Source of the DNA: Pseudoxanthobacter soli DSM 19599
GTDB taxonomy: Bacteria; Pseudomonadota; Alphaproteobacteria; Rhizobiales; Segnochrobactraceae
DNA length: 64,000 nt
Direction of reading: 5' to 3'
NCBI RefSeq assembly: GCF_900148505.1
Contig: NZ_FRXO01000003.1
Location: forward strand, 372,001 to 436,000
Notes under the pieces: model-generated
The model's database searches: none
Seen by the model: the letters and a program-made list of their open reading frames with translations, nothing else
What the model was told of the DNA's origin: nothing
Shown here: piece by piece, positions 1 to 11,699 of the stretch
Numbering within the stretch: the first letter of the stretch is position 1
How the letters are laid out: each line of letters begins with the position of its first letter
Translations under genes and position numbers: made by a program

Positions 1-54
1 ATGCCGATGCGCGGCTCCTCCCGGCGCGAGACGCACGCGGCCTTCGCGGACTGA
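1..54 (+). CDS. Possible 3' tail of a gene entering from the left
   Basis: The first forward frame is open from the window edge to a TGA at 52-54 and would give a short basic tail ending in THAAFAD. It may be the end of a gene that starts outside the window. It is too short to identify and could equally be chance. The 42 bases between it and the L,D-transpeptidase stop codon show nothing recognisable. Confidence 0.2.
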   Translation: MPMRGSSRRETHAAFAD

Positions 55-96
55 GACGGCGCGACCGGGGCCGCGAAGGCGCCGGCCGCCGAAGGC

Positions 97-837
97 TTAT
101 TCGAGCACCACGACCTTGGTGCCCACCGGAACGCGATTGTAGAGATCGATCACGTCCTGGTTGATCATGCGGATGCAGCCGGAGGAAACGGCGTGGCCGA
201 TGGTCCAGGGCTCGTTGGTGCCATGGATGCGGTAGTTGGTCTCCCGGCCACCCCGGGCGAGATAGAGCGCGCGGGCGCCGAGCGGATTGCCGAGACCGGG
301 TCCCATGCCGCCGGCATAGGCGCGAAGGTCCGGGTTCAGGGCCATCATGTTGCGGGTCGGCGTCCAGTTCGGCCATTCGGCCTTGCGGCCGATCACGGCA
401 CGGCCGCGGAACGCCATGCCCTCCTTGCCGACGCCGATGCCGTAGCGCAGCGCCTTGCCCGGCTCCAGCACCAGATAGAGGAAGCGGTGCTCGGTCTCGA
501 TCACGATGGTGCCGGGCGCTTCGTCGCCGGTGAAGTCCACCACGCGGCGCAGGAATTGCGGCTCGATCCGGGCGATGTTGACGGCCGGGATCGGGAAGCG
601 CTCGTTCGGCATCGGTCCGTAAGCCGCGATATAGCGCGGATCCGTGCGGATGTCGTAGCTCGCAGGTCGGCTGATGCAGGCGGCTGCCAGCAGCGGGAGG
701 CCGGCGACGAACGCGCGTCGGCTGAAGGCCACCAGGGCAGTGCGGCCGGGCGTCTGGGACGCGGCCTCTGCGCCGGCTTCCGCTGGCTGCGAGGGAACGC
801 GGGTGGGCATGTCGGCAGGGTCGCGGTCGCTTTTCAT
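97..837 (-). CDS. L,D-transpeptidase (YkuD family), probable Tat-exported lipoprotein
   Basis: Likely cross-links peptidoglycan or attaches protein to it in the periplasm by forming L,D peptide bonds. The C-terminal half carries the YkuD signature: HGTNEPWTIG, then SSGCIRM holding the catalytic cysteine. The N-terminus has a twin-arginine stretch (SRRAFVAGLPLLAAAC) whose LAAAC end looks like a lipobox, so export as a lipoprotein is inferred. About 35 residues precede the twin arginine; a start at the internal Met (810) is possible. At 246 residues the length is ordinary for small YkuD proteins. Alphaproteobacteria often carry many paralogues, so no individual symbol is given. The gene stands alone, followed upstream by the fix genes on the same strand. 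Confidence 0.85.
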   Translation of the reverse strand: MKSDRDPADMPTRVPSQPAEAGAEAASQTPGRTALVAFSRRAFVAGLPLLAAACISRPASYDIRTDPRYIAAYGPMPNERFPIPAVNIARIEPQFLRRVVDFTGDEAPGTIVIETEHRFLYLVLEPGKALRYGIGVGKEGMAFRGRAVIGRKAEWPNWTPTRNMMALNPDLRAYAGGMGPGLGNPLGARALYLARGGRETNYRIHGTNEPWTIGHAVSSGCIRMINQDVIDLYNRVPVGTKVVVLE

Positions 838-968
838 GCCCGCACGCTAGCATGCCGGCGGCAATTGCCAACCTTTCGGCAGGCGCCCTCCCCGAGCGGA
901 CACGGCCGGAGCCGCCGCGATCTGTTGCGTTGGTTAACCGGCCGTTTCACCGCCGGCGCGGCGGATCC

Positions 969-1388
969 TCAGGCGCCGAGGGGCGGTGGCATGGCCGGAA
1001 ACGAGCGCCGGATAGCCTCGGCGAGCGTATTGCCGAACAACGGCTTCTCCACGATCGGCACGCCGGCCGCTACGGCCTGGGCCCGGACGCGGCTGGTCGG
1101 TTCGGTCGTGATCAGGATGGCGCAGACGTCCGGCTGGATCGCCCGGGCGTGAGCGACGAGGTCGAGGCCGTTCATGCCGGGAAGGTGATAATCGATCACC
1201 AGACAGCCGTCGCCGGGGCGGGGGTGCTCCGCGAGAAAGGCGTCGGCGTCGTTGTAGAGCCGCACCTCGTAGCCTTCGATCTCGAGCGCGAACCGCAGCG
1301 AGTGACAGACGGCGGGATCGTCGTCGACGATGACGACCAGGCGCCGTTCGTGCCCCCCCGCGATATCGGCCTCGATGCCGGCGCTCAT
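969..1388 (-). CDS. FixT-like single-domain response regulator
   Basis: A 139-residue receiver domain with no output domain. The pocket is complete: acidic DDD at 22-24, phospho-acceptor Asp66 in VIDYHLPGMNG, Thr94 and Lys115 in EKP. It sits directly downstream of fixJ on the same strand. In Sinorhizobium and Caulobacter, FixT is a single-domain receiver-like protein, switched on through FixK, that inhibits the FixL kinase. A FixK/FNR-type box about 100 bases upstream and the position beside fixLJ make a FixT role plausible here. Caulobacter FixT is reported to bind an iron-sulfur cluster; this protein has Cys28, Cys62 and Cys89, but whether they correspond is unknown. It could instead be an unrelated phosphate sink. 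ATG at 1388 was chosen because the domain begins soon after; an in-frame GTG at 1406 has a better purine-rich stretch upstream. Confidence 0.75.
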   Translation of the reverse strand: MSAGIEADIAGGHERRLVVIVDDDPAVCHSLRFALEIEGYEVRLYNDADAFLAEHPRPGDGCLVIDYHLPGMNGLDLVAHARAIQPDVCAILITTEPTSRVRAQAVAAGVPIVEKPLFGNTLAEAIRRSFPAMPPPLGA

Positions 1389-1488
1389 GGCCGTCCACTC
1401 ATGCACGCCTCGATCCCCTTCACCGCCTGCCGATGCCCCCCCGGCTCGCAAGTCGCCTTCAGCACATCCCAAGGGGAATTGTACCGCC

Positions 1489-1502
1489 TTGATCTAACTC
1501 AA
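1489..1502 (-). promoter_or_regulatory. Candidate FixK/FNR box (TTGAG-N4-ATCAA)
   Basis: TTGATCTAACTCAA matches the FNR/FixK consensus TTGAT-N4-ATCAA at 9 of 10 defined positions. It lies in the 179-base gap between fixJ and the FixT-like gene and reads towards the latter on the minus strand. A TACAAT hexamer follows five bases downstream (1479-1484 on the plus map), close enough that the exact promoter geometry is unclear. Confidence 0.5.
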
Positions 1503-1567
1503 CAGCACAGGGAGCGAAGGTCGATTCCAGGAGAGCGACGTCCGCGGGCGAGAGGGCCGGACCCGCA

Positions 1568-2251
1568 TCAGCTCCGCGAGAGATCGTCGGTCGGGATGAT
1601 CGAGGCGGTCAGCGCCATGCGCACCAGATCCGACAGGCTGGCCGCCTGCATCTTGGTCATGACGTTGGCGCGGTAGATCTCGACGGTTCGCGGCGAGATG
1701 CCGAGATCGAAGGCGATGGTCTTGTTGACCTGCCCGACGACGAGCCCTTCCAGGACCTGGCGCTCGCGGGTGGTCAGCGCGGACAGCCGCACCTCGATTT
1801 CCGCCTGCTCGACGCGCCGGCGGCTGTTGCGCTCGTTGAGATCGAGCGCCGCTTCCACCGCCGACAGGAGGATGTCGTCGTCGAACGGCTTCTCGAAGAA
1901 GTCGAACGCCCCGCTTTTCATGGCTTCGACCGCGAGCGGCACGTCGCCGTGGCCGGTGACGACAATGACCGGGATGGTGAGGCCGACGTCCTTCAGGCGC
2001 TGCAGGAGGTCGAGGCCGCTGAGGCCGGGCATGCGCACGTCGGTGATGATGCAGCCGCTGTCCGCCGGCAGGCGCGGCAGCACATCGAGGAAGGCGGTCG
2101 CCGATTCGTGGGCGGAAACGGCGAAACCGGCGCTCGCGAGCAGGAAGGACAGCGAATCGCGCACCGCATCGTCGTCGTCGATGACATGAACGAGCGGGGA
2201 ATGCCCCGCCCCGGGCCTGTGGCCGTCGCGGCCCTGCGCATCAAGACTCAT
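1568..2251 (-). CDS. fixJ: Response regulator FixJ
   Basis: Transcription factor of the oxygen-responsive FixL-FixJ pair; phosphorylated FixJ activates fixK and, where present, nitrogen-fixation or microaerobic respiration genes. The N-terminal receiver (about residues 18-130) shows DDDD, the phospho-acceptor in [11 protein letters not shown], and EKPF. A LuxR-type helix-turn-helix follows, starting LTTREREVLEG-like (here [11 protein letters not shown]) and including [18 protein letters not shown]. Length is 227 residues, normal for FixJ. The ATG at 2251 lies inside the last codons of fixL, so the two are translationally coupled; an upstream TTG at 2257 is less likely. FixJ can resemble other NarL/FixJ regulators such as DctR-type TodT proteins, but the coupled haem-PAS kinase supports FixJ. 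Confidence 0.85.
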   Translation of the reverse strand: MSLDAQGRDGHRPGAGHSPLVHVIDDDDAVRDSLSFLLASAGFAVSAHESATAFLDVLPRLPADSGCIITDVRMPGLSGLDLLQRLKDVGLTIPVIVVTGHGDVPLAVEAMKSGAFDFFEKPFDDDILLSAVEAALDLNERNSRRRVEQAEIEVRLSALTTRERQVLEGLVVGQVNKTIAFDLGISPRTVEIYRANVMTKMQAASLSDLVRMALTASIIPTDDLSRS

Positions 2252-3767
2252 CGGCAAGATCCTCGGCCGTCACGGATCGCAGAGTGAAGCTGAAGACCGT
2301 TCCCCCGCCCGGATTTGGTTCCGTCCATATCCGGCCGCCATGGGCTTCGATGATCGTTCGCGAGATCGAAAGACCGACACCCATGCCGTGGCGCTTGGTG
2401 GTGACGAACGGCTGGAACAACTGCTCTCTGACCTCCTCCGCAAGGCCGGGACCGGTGTCCGCGACCTTGACGGCGATCATATCCTCCTCCGCCGGAGCGG
2501 TGTAGACGACAAGATCGCGCTTCTCGCTGTCCGCCATTGCTTCCACCGCATTGCGGATCAGGTTGAGGAGTACCTGCTGGATCTGTACCTTGTCGACCAT
2601 GACGAGGTCGCTCGCCGGGTTGAAGACGAACCGCACGCGGATTCCGAGTTCCTTGGCGCCGACGAGGGCGAGCGCGCTCGCCTCCTCGATCAGCTTGCCG
2701 AGCGCTTCCACCCGGCGCTCGCTCTCGCCGCGCGTGACGAATTCTCGCAGGCGGCGGATGATCTGACCGGCGCGCAGCGCCTGTTCCGCGGCCTTCTCCA
2801 GCGCGTCGCGCAGCATCGGGGCGTGACTGTCTGGGCTCTTCTCCAGGATCCGGCGGGAGCCCTTGAGATAGTTGGCGATCGCCGACAGCGGCTGGTTGAG
2901 TTCGTGGGCGAGGGTGGAGGCCATCTCGCCCATCGCCGTCAGCCGCGACATGTGGACGAGTTCGGTCTGGAGTTCCTGCAGCCGCGCCTCGGTTTCCTGG
3001 CGCTCCGTCAGATCGCGGACGAAGCCGGTGAAGAACCGGCCGTCCGGCGAGCGCATCTCGCCGACGGTGAGTTCCATCGGGAAGGTGCTGCCGTCCTTGC
3101 GCTCGCCGGCGACCACGCGGCCGATGCCGATGATGCGGCGTTCGCCGGTCGCAAGATAGCGGCTGAGATAATTGTCGTGGTTCTCCCGGTTCGGCGTCGG
3201 CATCAGCAGGCTGACATTGCGGCCGACCGCCTCCTCCGGCGTGTAGCCGAACAGCCGCACCGCGGCGGGCGAGAACGAGCGCATCGTGCCCTTGGCGTCG
3301 ATCACGATCGTGGCCTCGGGCACGGTGTCGAGGATCGACTGCAGATGGGCCTCGCGTGCCAGCAGCGTGCGTGTGCGCGCCGCCGCGATGCGGCGCTCGC
3401 CTTCGAGCCGCAGCGCGATCCTGAGCGCGGCGGCACAGCCGATCACGAACGCGGTGACGACGGCGGTGTCGGCGCCGGTGAACCCCACGCCGTGGTAGAG
3501 CCAGGCCGGCCCGGCGACGAGGCTGGCGGCGATGGCCACGATCCCCGGTCCGACGCCACGCCCCGCCGCGATCACCACGGCGACGCCCAGGAACAGGAAG
3601 ACTGCACCGCCGACGGCCGCGGCACCGAGGACGCTCGAAGCCGCGATCGCCACCGCCGGGCCGGCGATCGCGACGGCATAATCCGCCACCCGCCGGCGCA
3701 TCGCCGTTTTGGGATCGTCGAGGACCGGCGCGGAAGCCTCCGGGGCCAGATTCAGACCGTTCACCAT
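2241..3767 (-). CDS. fixL: Oxygen-sensor histidine kinase FixL
   Basis: Membrane-bound, haem-containing kinase that phosphorylates FixJ when oxygen is low. The N-terminal 130 residues are hydrophobic with several membrane segments. A PAS domain follows and keeps the FixL haem signature: the proximal histidine in [11 protein letters not shown] (about residue 197) and the distal-side arginine in IIGIGRVV. The H-box is [10 protein letters not shown] (His about 286), then an N-box [10 protein letters not shown] and ATP-lid motifs DTGPGL and [10 protein letters not shown]. At 508 residues it matches FixL. ATG at 3767 was chosen; a GTG fifteen bases upstream is an alternative. The gene overlaps fixJ and starts about 160 bases from an intergenic repeat behind ppc. 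No nif or fixNOQP genes are in the window. Confidence 0.88.
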   Translation of the reverse strand: MVNGLNLAPEASAPVLDDPKTAMRRRVADYAVAIAGPAVAIAASSVLGAAAVGGAVFLFLGVAVVIAAGRGVGPGIVAIAASLVAGPAWLYHGVGFTGADTAVVTAFVIGCAAALRIALRLEGERRIAAARTRTLLAREAHLQSILDTVPEATIVIDAKGTMRSFSPAAVRLFGYTPEEAVGRNVSLLMPTPNRENHDNYLSRYLATGERRIIGIGRVVAGERKDGSTFPMELTVGEMRSPDGRFFTGFVRDLTERQETEARLQELQTELVHMSRLTAMGEMASTLAHELNQPLSAIANYLKGSRRILEKSPDSHAPMLRDALEKAAEQALRAGQIIRRLREFVTRGESERRVEALGKLIEEASALALVGAKELGIRVRFVFNPASDLVMVDKVQIQQVLLNLIRNAVEAMADSEKRDLVVYTAPAEEDMIAVKVADTGPGLAEEVREQLFQPFVTTKRHGMGVGLSISRTIIEAHGGRIWTEPNPGGGTVFSFTLRSVTAEDLADES

Positions 3768-3925
3768 CGCTTCTCGCACCACCGGTCGGCACGCCCACGC
3801 GGGCGCCCGGCCTCGCCCGTCACAGCCGCCCGGTAGGGTCGCGGCGCTGCGACGCCTGCCCGCGCTAACGGAAAGACGCCGGGCTTCACGGGCGGGCGCT
3901 TTCCTCCCGATCGGAAAGCGCTTTA

Positions 3926-4037
3926 GAGCATATCCCGTTCAGATCGGAGCGATCTGAACGACAAGGATATGCTCAAGCTTTTGAATCTGGAGCGATTTCT
4001 GGTCGATCTGATGATTCCATCAGATCGGAAAGCGCTC
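3926..4037 (+). repeat. 112-bp dispersed palindromic repeat, copy 1
   Basis: One of three full copies (others at 33916-34027 and 63352-63463), about 90% identical to each. It folds into two hairpins joined by a short AAGCTTTTGA-type linker. The first pairs GAGCATATCC with GGATATGCTC around an inner GTTCAGATC/GATCTGAAC stem; the second pairs GATCTGATG with CATCAGATC. The right edge touches the ppc stop codon (4038-4040). Just to the left, GCGCTTTCC (3896-3904) and GGAAAGCGC (3913-3921) form a further small hairpin resembling the right end of the element. It probably shapes the 3' end of ppc mRNA and separates it from fixL. Confidence 0.85.
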
Positions 4038-6851
<2,814 letters not shown>

Positions 6852-7382
6852 CGTCGAATCACTCCTGGATGAAGAAGCCGGCCTTCTCCGCAGCCCGCGC
6901 AAACGCAGGTCGCGAGCAAGCCGGGGCCGGCATGGTCCATTCAAGTTTCTTGCCGCTTTCGTGTCGCGGCGGGGAAGGCTGCGGTGCGGACGGCAATCGG
7001 GAGGCGCCGCCGCTGCGACGGCGGGACGTGCCATCGAACGTTGCAAACATTTTAATCACGTCGCGCGACGATGCACGCGGGAAGCGCGGCGATCGCCGGC
7101 CCGCGGGCGCGGCATTTCGCTGCCGCCCTGCGGGCGCCGAAGGACTTGCGACATATGCAAACTTGTGCCGGATGGCGGCGCTGCCATGCAGCGCCCAATC
7201 TTGCGGTGGAACGCGGCCGGCGCGATAACGCCCGTGGCCTGCCGGCAAAGGACGTATCTGCCGCGCCAGCCCTGTTGTTCCGCTTCCTCTTCCCCCGCGT
7301 CGTGCCCGCCCGAAGCCGACAGCACACCGCGGCCCCCTGCGCCGGCCAATGCCGCGCGGGCGTATGAAGGCGCGTTGCCGCG
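6852..7382. other. Divergent intergenic region ppc / MFS exporter
   Basis: 531 bases without a convincing gene. It must hold the ppc promoter and that of the exporter. An AT-rich patch (around 7035-7058, with ATTTTAATCACG) is the most promoter-like part, but I could not fit a convincing -35/-10 pair. No hairpin followed by a T-run was seen. Confidence 0.5.
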
Positions 7383-8840
7383 ATGGTCGACCATTCCGCA
7401 GACGGGTTTTCCCACGGCGCCGGCAGACGCCCCAGCTACCGCATCACGGCGGTCATCATTGCCGGCGCTCTGTTCATGGAGCATCTGGACGCGACGATCC
7501 TGACCACCGCGCTACCGAGCATGGCGCAGGATTTCGGCGTCTCTGTCCTGCACATGAGCGTGGCGCTGACGTCCTATCTGATCGCGCTCGCGGTGTTCAT
7601 TCCGGCAAGCGGCTTCGTGGCCGACCGGTTCGGCTCGCGCAATGTGTTCGCGACCGCGATGGGCCTGTTCGCCCTCGGCTCGCTGATGTGCGCGTGGTCG
7701 GGCAATCTCGGGGTCCTGGTGTTCGCCCGGCTCGTTCAGGGCATTGGCGGGGCCATGATGATGCCCGTCGGCCGGCTCGTGCTGCTGCAGAGCGTCCACA
7801 AGCGCGACTTCGTCGCCGCCATGGCCTGGATGACGGTGCCGGGACTGGTCGGCCCGATGGTCGGCCCGGTCGTCGGCGGCTTCTTCGCCACCTATCTCTC
7901 CTGGCACTGGGCGTTCTACGCCAACCTGCCGCTGGCGATCATCGGCATCCTCTGCGCGTTCTCGTTCATCGAGGACGTGAGGGGGCCCGCGCCCGGCCGG
8001 TTCGACAGCTTCGGCTTCGTCCTGTCCGGCCTGTCGCTGGCCTCGCTGGTGTTCGGGCTGGAAACCCTGAGCCGGCGCGCCGGTTCTGACGAGGTCGCGT
8101 TCTGCCTGATCGGCGTCGCGGTGATCTTCGCGATCCTCTACGTGATGCACGCCCGCCGCCATCCCCATCCCATCCTCGACCTCCGGCTGATGAAGGTGAA
8201 CACCTTCGCGGCCTCGGTCTATGGCGGTTCCCTCACCCGCATTTCGGGGGGCGCCCTGCCCTTCCTGCTGCCGCTGATGATGCAGATCGGCTTCGGCATG
8301 AGCGCGGTCGAAAGCGGCCTCGTCACGCTGGCGAGTTCGGCCGGTGCGCTGTCGATGAAGATCGTCGCCCGGCCGATCCTGCGGAAGTGGGGTTTCCGCC
8401 AGTCCATGATCTGGAACGCGGTGTTCTCGAGCGCCGCCATCGCCCTCATCGGCGCCTTCCGGCCGGACTGGCCGCTTGCCGCGATCTACGCGGTGCTGGT
8501 GATCGCCGGCTTCCTGCAGTCGCTGATCTTCACCGCCTGCAACACGGTGGCCTATGCCGACCTGCCCTCGGACAGGATGAGCGCCGCCACCAGCCTCTAC
8601 ACCACCGTGCAGCAGATCATGCTGTCGCTCGGCGTCTGCACCGCCACGGCCGCGCTCGCCGGCTCGGTGGCGCTCGGCGGCCGCACCGCAGAGCAACTCG
8701 CCCTGCCGGATTTCTCGGTCGCCTTCGTCGTCATCGCCGCGATCTCGATGCTGGCGCCGCTGTTCTACGCGCGGATGCCGGCCGATGCCGGGTCCGACAT
8801 GAGCGGCCATACGCCGAAGGCCGCCCGACGGCGGCCTTGA
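7383..8840 (+). CDS. MFS drug-export permease, DHA2 (14-helix) type
   Basis: Inner-membrane proton-driven exporter of the EmrB/QacA-like DHA2 family, probably for drugs or other small hydrophobic compounds. The 485-residue protein is hydrophobic throughout, with 13-14 membrane segments. The N-terminal motif LDATILTTALPSMA (family motif D1) and GFVADRFGSR (MFS motif A) are visible, with a motif-C-like run VPGLVGPMVGPVVGG in the fifth segment. No membrane-fusion partner (EmrA type) or outer-membrane channel is adjacent and no local regulator is seen, so the substrate is unknown. A short purine stretch (GAAGG) precedes the ATG. Confidence 0.88.
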   Translation: MVDHSADGFSHGAGRRPSYRITAVIIAGALFMEHLDATILTTALPSMAQDFGVSVLHMSVALTSYLIALAVFIPASGFVADRFGSRNVFATAMGLFALGSLMCAWSGNLGVLVFARLVQGIGGAMMMPVGRLVLLQSVHKRDFVAAMAWMTVPGLVGPMVGPVVGGFFATYLSWHWAFYANLPLAIIGILCAFSFIEDVRGPAPGRFDSFGFVLSGLSLASLVFGLETLSRRAGSDEVAFCLIGVAVIFAILYVMHARRHPHPILDLRLMKVNTFAASVYGGSLTRISGGALPFLLPLMMQIGFGMSAVESGLVTLASSAGALSMKIVARPILRKWGFRQSMIWNAVFSSAAIALIGAFRPDWPLAAIYAVLVIAGFLQSLIFTACNTVAYADLPSDRMSAATSLYTTVQQIMLSLGVCTATAALAGSVALGGRTAEQLALPDFSVAFVVIAAISMLAPLFYARMPADAGSDMSGHTPKAARRRP

Positions 8841-8935
8841 CCCGTATCGCAGGCGCCCCGAAAACGAACCTCATTGAACCGGGTTCTCCGGCGGCGCGGC
8901 CGTTCGGTCTGCCGGACATGCGAAGCGAGGCAGAC

Positions 8936-9877
8936 ATGAAGGTTTTCGATGCTGAAGCAGTCAGGAACGGCCTGCCGTGGCCCGCGCTCGTCGCGGCGCT
9001 GCGCGAGATGTTCGTGACCGGCTGCGAAAGCCCGCCGCGCCCGCACTACACCATCGAGACCGCTGACGGCCCGCCGGCGACACTCCTGCTGATGCCGGCA
9101 TGGCGTCCAGGCGGTCCGATCGGCGTCAAGTTCGTCAACGTCTTTCCCGGCAACGCCGCTCGCGGGCTCAGCGCGATCTCCGCCGCCTACATTCTCAGCG
9201 ACGGCACGACCGGGGCGATGCTGGCGCAGATCGACGGCGGCGAACTCACGCCGCGGCGCACCGCGGCCGCCTCGGTGCTGGCGGCGACCTTTCTCGCCCG
9301 TCCCGATTCCGCGACGCTCACCGTGTTCGGCACCGGCAACGTCGCCGCGAATCTGATCGAAGCCTACGCGGCGCTGTTCCCGATCGAGGCGGTGCGCGTG
9401 GTCGGGCGCGATCCCGAGCGCACCCGGCGGTTCGTCCAGCGCTTCGCGCACCTTCCGCTCTGCGTGGAAGTCGGCGCCGATCCCGAGCGCGCGGTCGCCG
9501 GCGCCGACATCGTCACCGCCGCGACGCTCGCCACCGCGCCCATCATTCCCGGCGCGGCGCTGTCGCCCGGCACCCACGTCGATCTCGTCGGCGGCTTCCG
9601 GCCGGATATGCGCGAGGCTGATGATGCCGTGTTCGAGCGCGCCACCTTCGTGGCCGTCGACACCCGCGAGGGCGCACTGAGCGAGGCCGGCGACCTGATC
9701 CAGCCGCTCGCCTCCGGCGTGCTGGACATGGCCCGCATCAAGGTCGACCTGTTCGAACTCTGCCGCGGCACCCGGGCCGGCCGGACCGACCCCGCGGAGA
9801 TCACGGTGTTCAAATCGGTCGGCGCCTCGCTCGAAGACCTCGCCGCGGCGAGCCTGCTGGTGCAGCAGAACGCCTGA
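8936..9877 (+). CDS. Ornithine cyclodeaminase / mu-crystallin family enzyme
   Basis: A 313-residue NAD(P)-dependent enzyme of the family that contains ornithine cyclodeaminase, alanine dehydrogenase (archaeal type) and ketimine reductases. The Rossmann motif is VFGTGNVAANLIEA (about residue 125), followed by VVGRDPERTRRF and the substrate-side DLVGGFRPDMREAD. The N-terminal half supplies IGVKFVNVFPGN, typical of the family. Substrate cannot be told from sequence; the lack of ornithine or arginine genes nearby argues against assuming the ornithine reaction. ATG at 8936 follows GCGAGG six bases upstream; an ATG at 8918 is possible. The gap of 95 bases behind the exporter leaves co-transcription open. 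Confidence 0.8.
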   Translation: MKVFDAEAVRNGLPWPALVAALREMFVTGCESPPRPHYTIETADGPPATLLLMPAWRPGGPIGVKFVNVFPGNAARGLSAISAAYILSDGTTGAMLAQIDGGELTPRRTAAASVLAATFLARPDSATLTVFGTGNVAANLIEAYAALFPIEAVRVVGRDPERTRRFVQRFAHLPLCVEVGADPERAVAGADIVTAATLATAPIIPGAALSPGTHVDLVGGFRPDMREADDAVFERATFVAVDTREGALSEAGDLIQPLASGVLDMARIKVDLFELCRGTRAGRTDPAEITVFKSVGASLEDLAAASLLVQQNA

Positions 9878-10197
9878 TCGCCCCAGGGCGCCTAATAGAA
9901 ACGGAACGCCTGCTCGCAACAGGGCGCCGGGACGCGGCAGCGCTGGCCGTTCTTGCCGCCACGGCAAAGGTGTAACGACGGCGAGGGGGCTGGCCGCGCG
10001 GACCGGCTTTCGCCATTGTGGCTCACGGACGCCCGGACAGCGACGACGGCCCGATCGGGCGGACAGAAAACAACGACAGGGCAGGCACGCATCGCCGCAC
10101 GGCGCCGCGACGAAGCTGCCCGGAATGATCGCGCCGGCACTCGCCGGCATCAGCCACGGTGCGACGCGACCTCGCGCGCCGGGCGGGAGGAAAGCCG
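9878..10197. other. Intergenic region upstream of glcD
   Basis: 320 bases, GC-rich, with no supported gene. It should carry the glcDEF promoter; a regulator gene such as glcC is not next to it. No strong -35/-10 pair, inverted repeat or terminator could be recognised. The last bases give a strong ribosome site (GGGAGG) for glcD. Confidence 0.45.
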
Positions 10198-11652
10198 ATG
10201 ACCGCCATAGCCTTTCCGGTGCCCGATTCCGCGATTCTCGCCCGCCGCGACGAGATCGTCGCCGGCCTATCCCGGCTGGTGCCTCCGGAGTGCCTCGTCA
10301 CCACCGAAAACGAGCGCCGCGCCTTCGAAACGGACGCTCTGACCGCCTACCGCCGCATGCCGCTCGCCGTCGTCCTGCCGCGCTCCACCGCCGAGGTCAG
10401 CGCGGTGCTGGCCTTCTGCCACCGGGAAGGAATCAAGGTCGTGCCGCGCGGAGCCGGAACCTCGCTCGCCGGCGGTGCGATCCCCCAGGAAGACGCCGTC
10501 GTGATCGGCGTCGCCAAGCTCAACCGCATCCTCGACGTCGATTTTCCCAACCGCACCATGCGGGTCGAAGCGGGCGTCACCAACCTCGCCATCACCGGCG
10601 CGGTGGCCCCGGACGGGTTCTTCTACGCGCCGGACCCGTCGTCCCAGCTCGCCTGCACCATCGCCGGCAATATCGGCATGAACTCCGGCGGCGCCCATTG
10701 CCTGAAATACGGCGTCACCACCAACAACGTTCTCGGCGTCACCATGGTGCTCGTCGACGGCACGGTGGTGGAGATCGGCGGGCCGGCGATGGACGCGCCC
10801 GGCCTCGACCTGCTCGGCCTCGTCATCGGCTCCGAAGGCCAGCTCGGTATCGTCACGGAGGCGACCGTGCGCATCCTGCCGGCGCCGGAGGGGGCGCGGC
10901 CGGTGCTGTTCGGCTTCCGGACCAGCGAGGAGGCCGGGGCCTGCGTTGCCGCCATCATCGGCGCCGGCATCATTCCCGTCGCCATGGAATTCATGGACAA
11001 GCTCGCCATCGAGATCTGCGAGGCCTTCGCCAACGCCGGCTACCCCCTCGATGCCGGCGCCCTCCTCATCATCGAGGTGGAGGGATCCGAGGCGGAGATG
11101 GATGCGACGCTGGCCCGCATCGTCGAAATCGCCCGCGCCCATGGCGTCGAGACCATCCGCGAATCGAAGTCCGCGATGGAGACGGCGGCGATCTGGAAGG
11201 GGCGCAAATCCGCCTTCGGCGCGACCGGGCGCATCGCCGACTATATCTGCATGGACGGCACCATCCCGACCGGACAGCTGCCGCTGGTGCTGGAGCGGAT
11301 GAGCGAGATCGTCGCCTCCCACGGGCTGCGCGTTGCCAACGTGTTCCATGCCGGCGACGGCAACCTCCACCCCCTGATCCTGTTCAACTGCAACGATCCG
11401 GTGGAGCAGGAAAAGGCCGAGCGCGCCGGCGAGGACATCCTCAAGCTCTGCGTCGAGGTCGGCGGCTGCCTCACCGGCGAGCACGGCGTCGGCATCGAGA
11501 AGCGCGATCTGATGACGGTCCAGTTCAACCCCACGGACCTCGCCCAGCAGATGCGGGTGCGCGCCGTGTTCGACGAGGACTGGCTGCTCAATCCGGCCAA
11601 GGTCTTCCCGCTTGAAGGGCGGTTGCCCATCGAACGCCGACCGCACGCCTGA
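10198..11652 (+). CDS. glcD: Glycolate oxidase subunit GlcD (FAD-linked)
   Basis: FAD-bearing catalytic subunit of the membrane-associated glycolate (or D-lactate) oxidase, which feeds electrons from glycolate oxidation to glyoxylate into the respiratory chain. The FAD_binding_4 domain shows PRGAGTSLAGGAIPQ and SSQLACTIAGNIGMNSGG; the C-terminal FAD-oxidase domain has NVFHAGDGNLHPLILF and GCLTGEHGVGIEKRD. Length is 484 residues, as in other GlcD proteins. Start at 10198 has GGGAGG eight to thirteen bases upstream; a more upstream ATG would add 13 basic residues. First gene of a three-gene operon with glcE and glcF. Confidence 0.93.
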   Translation: MTAIAFPVPDSAILARRDEIVAGLSRLVPPECLVTTENERRAFETDALTAYRRMPLAVVLPRSTAEVSAVLAFCHREGIKVVPRGAGTSLAGGAIPQEDAVVIGVAKLNRILDVDFPNRTMRVEAGVTNLAITGAVAPDGFFYAPDPSSQLACTIAGNIGMNSGGAHCLKYGVTTNNVLGVTMVLVDGTVVEIGGPAMDAPGLDLLGLVIGSEGQLGIVTEATVRILPAPEGARPVLFGFRTSEEAGACVAAIIGAGIIPVAMEFMDKLAIEICEAFANAGYPLDAGALLIIEVEGSEAEMDATLARIVEIARAHGVETIRESKSAMETAAIWKGRKSAFGATGRIADYICMDGTIPTGQLPLVLERMSEIVASHGLRVANVFHAGDGNLHPLILFNCNDPVEQEKAERAGEDILKLCVEVGGCLTGEHGVGIEKRDLMTVQFNPTDLAQQMRVRAVFDEDWLLNPAKVFPLEGRLPIERRPHA

Positions 11653-11699
11653 TCGTCCAGACAAGCCGTCGCGACAAGGAATTCCGAAGCAAGGCCGCC

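Noticed and set aside
6852-7046. N-terminal extension of ppc by 65 codons
   Set aside because: The extension is Arg/Pro-rich with no family similarity, while AGGAG and the usual N-terminus support the start at 6851.
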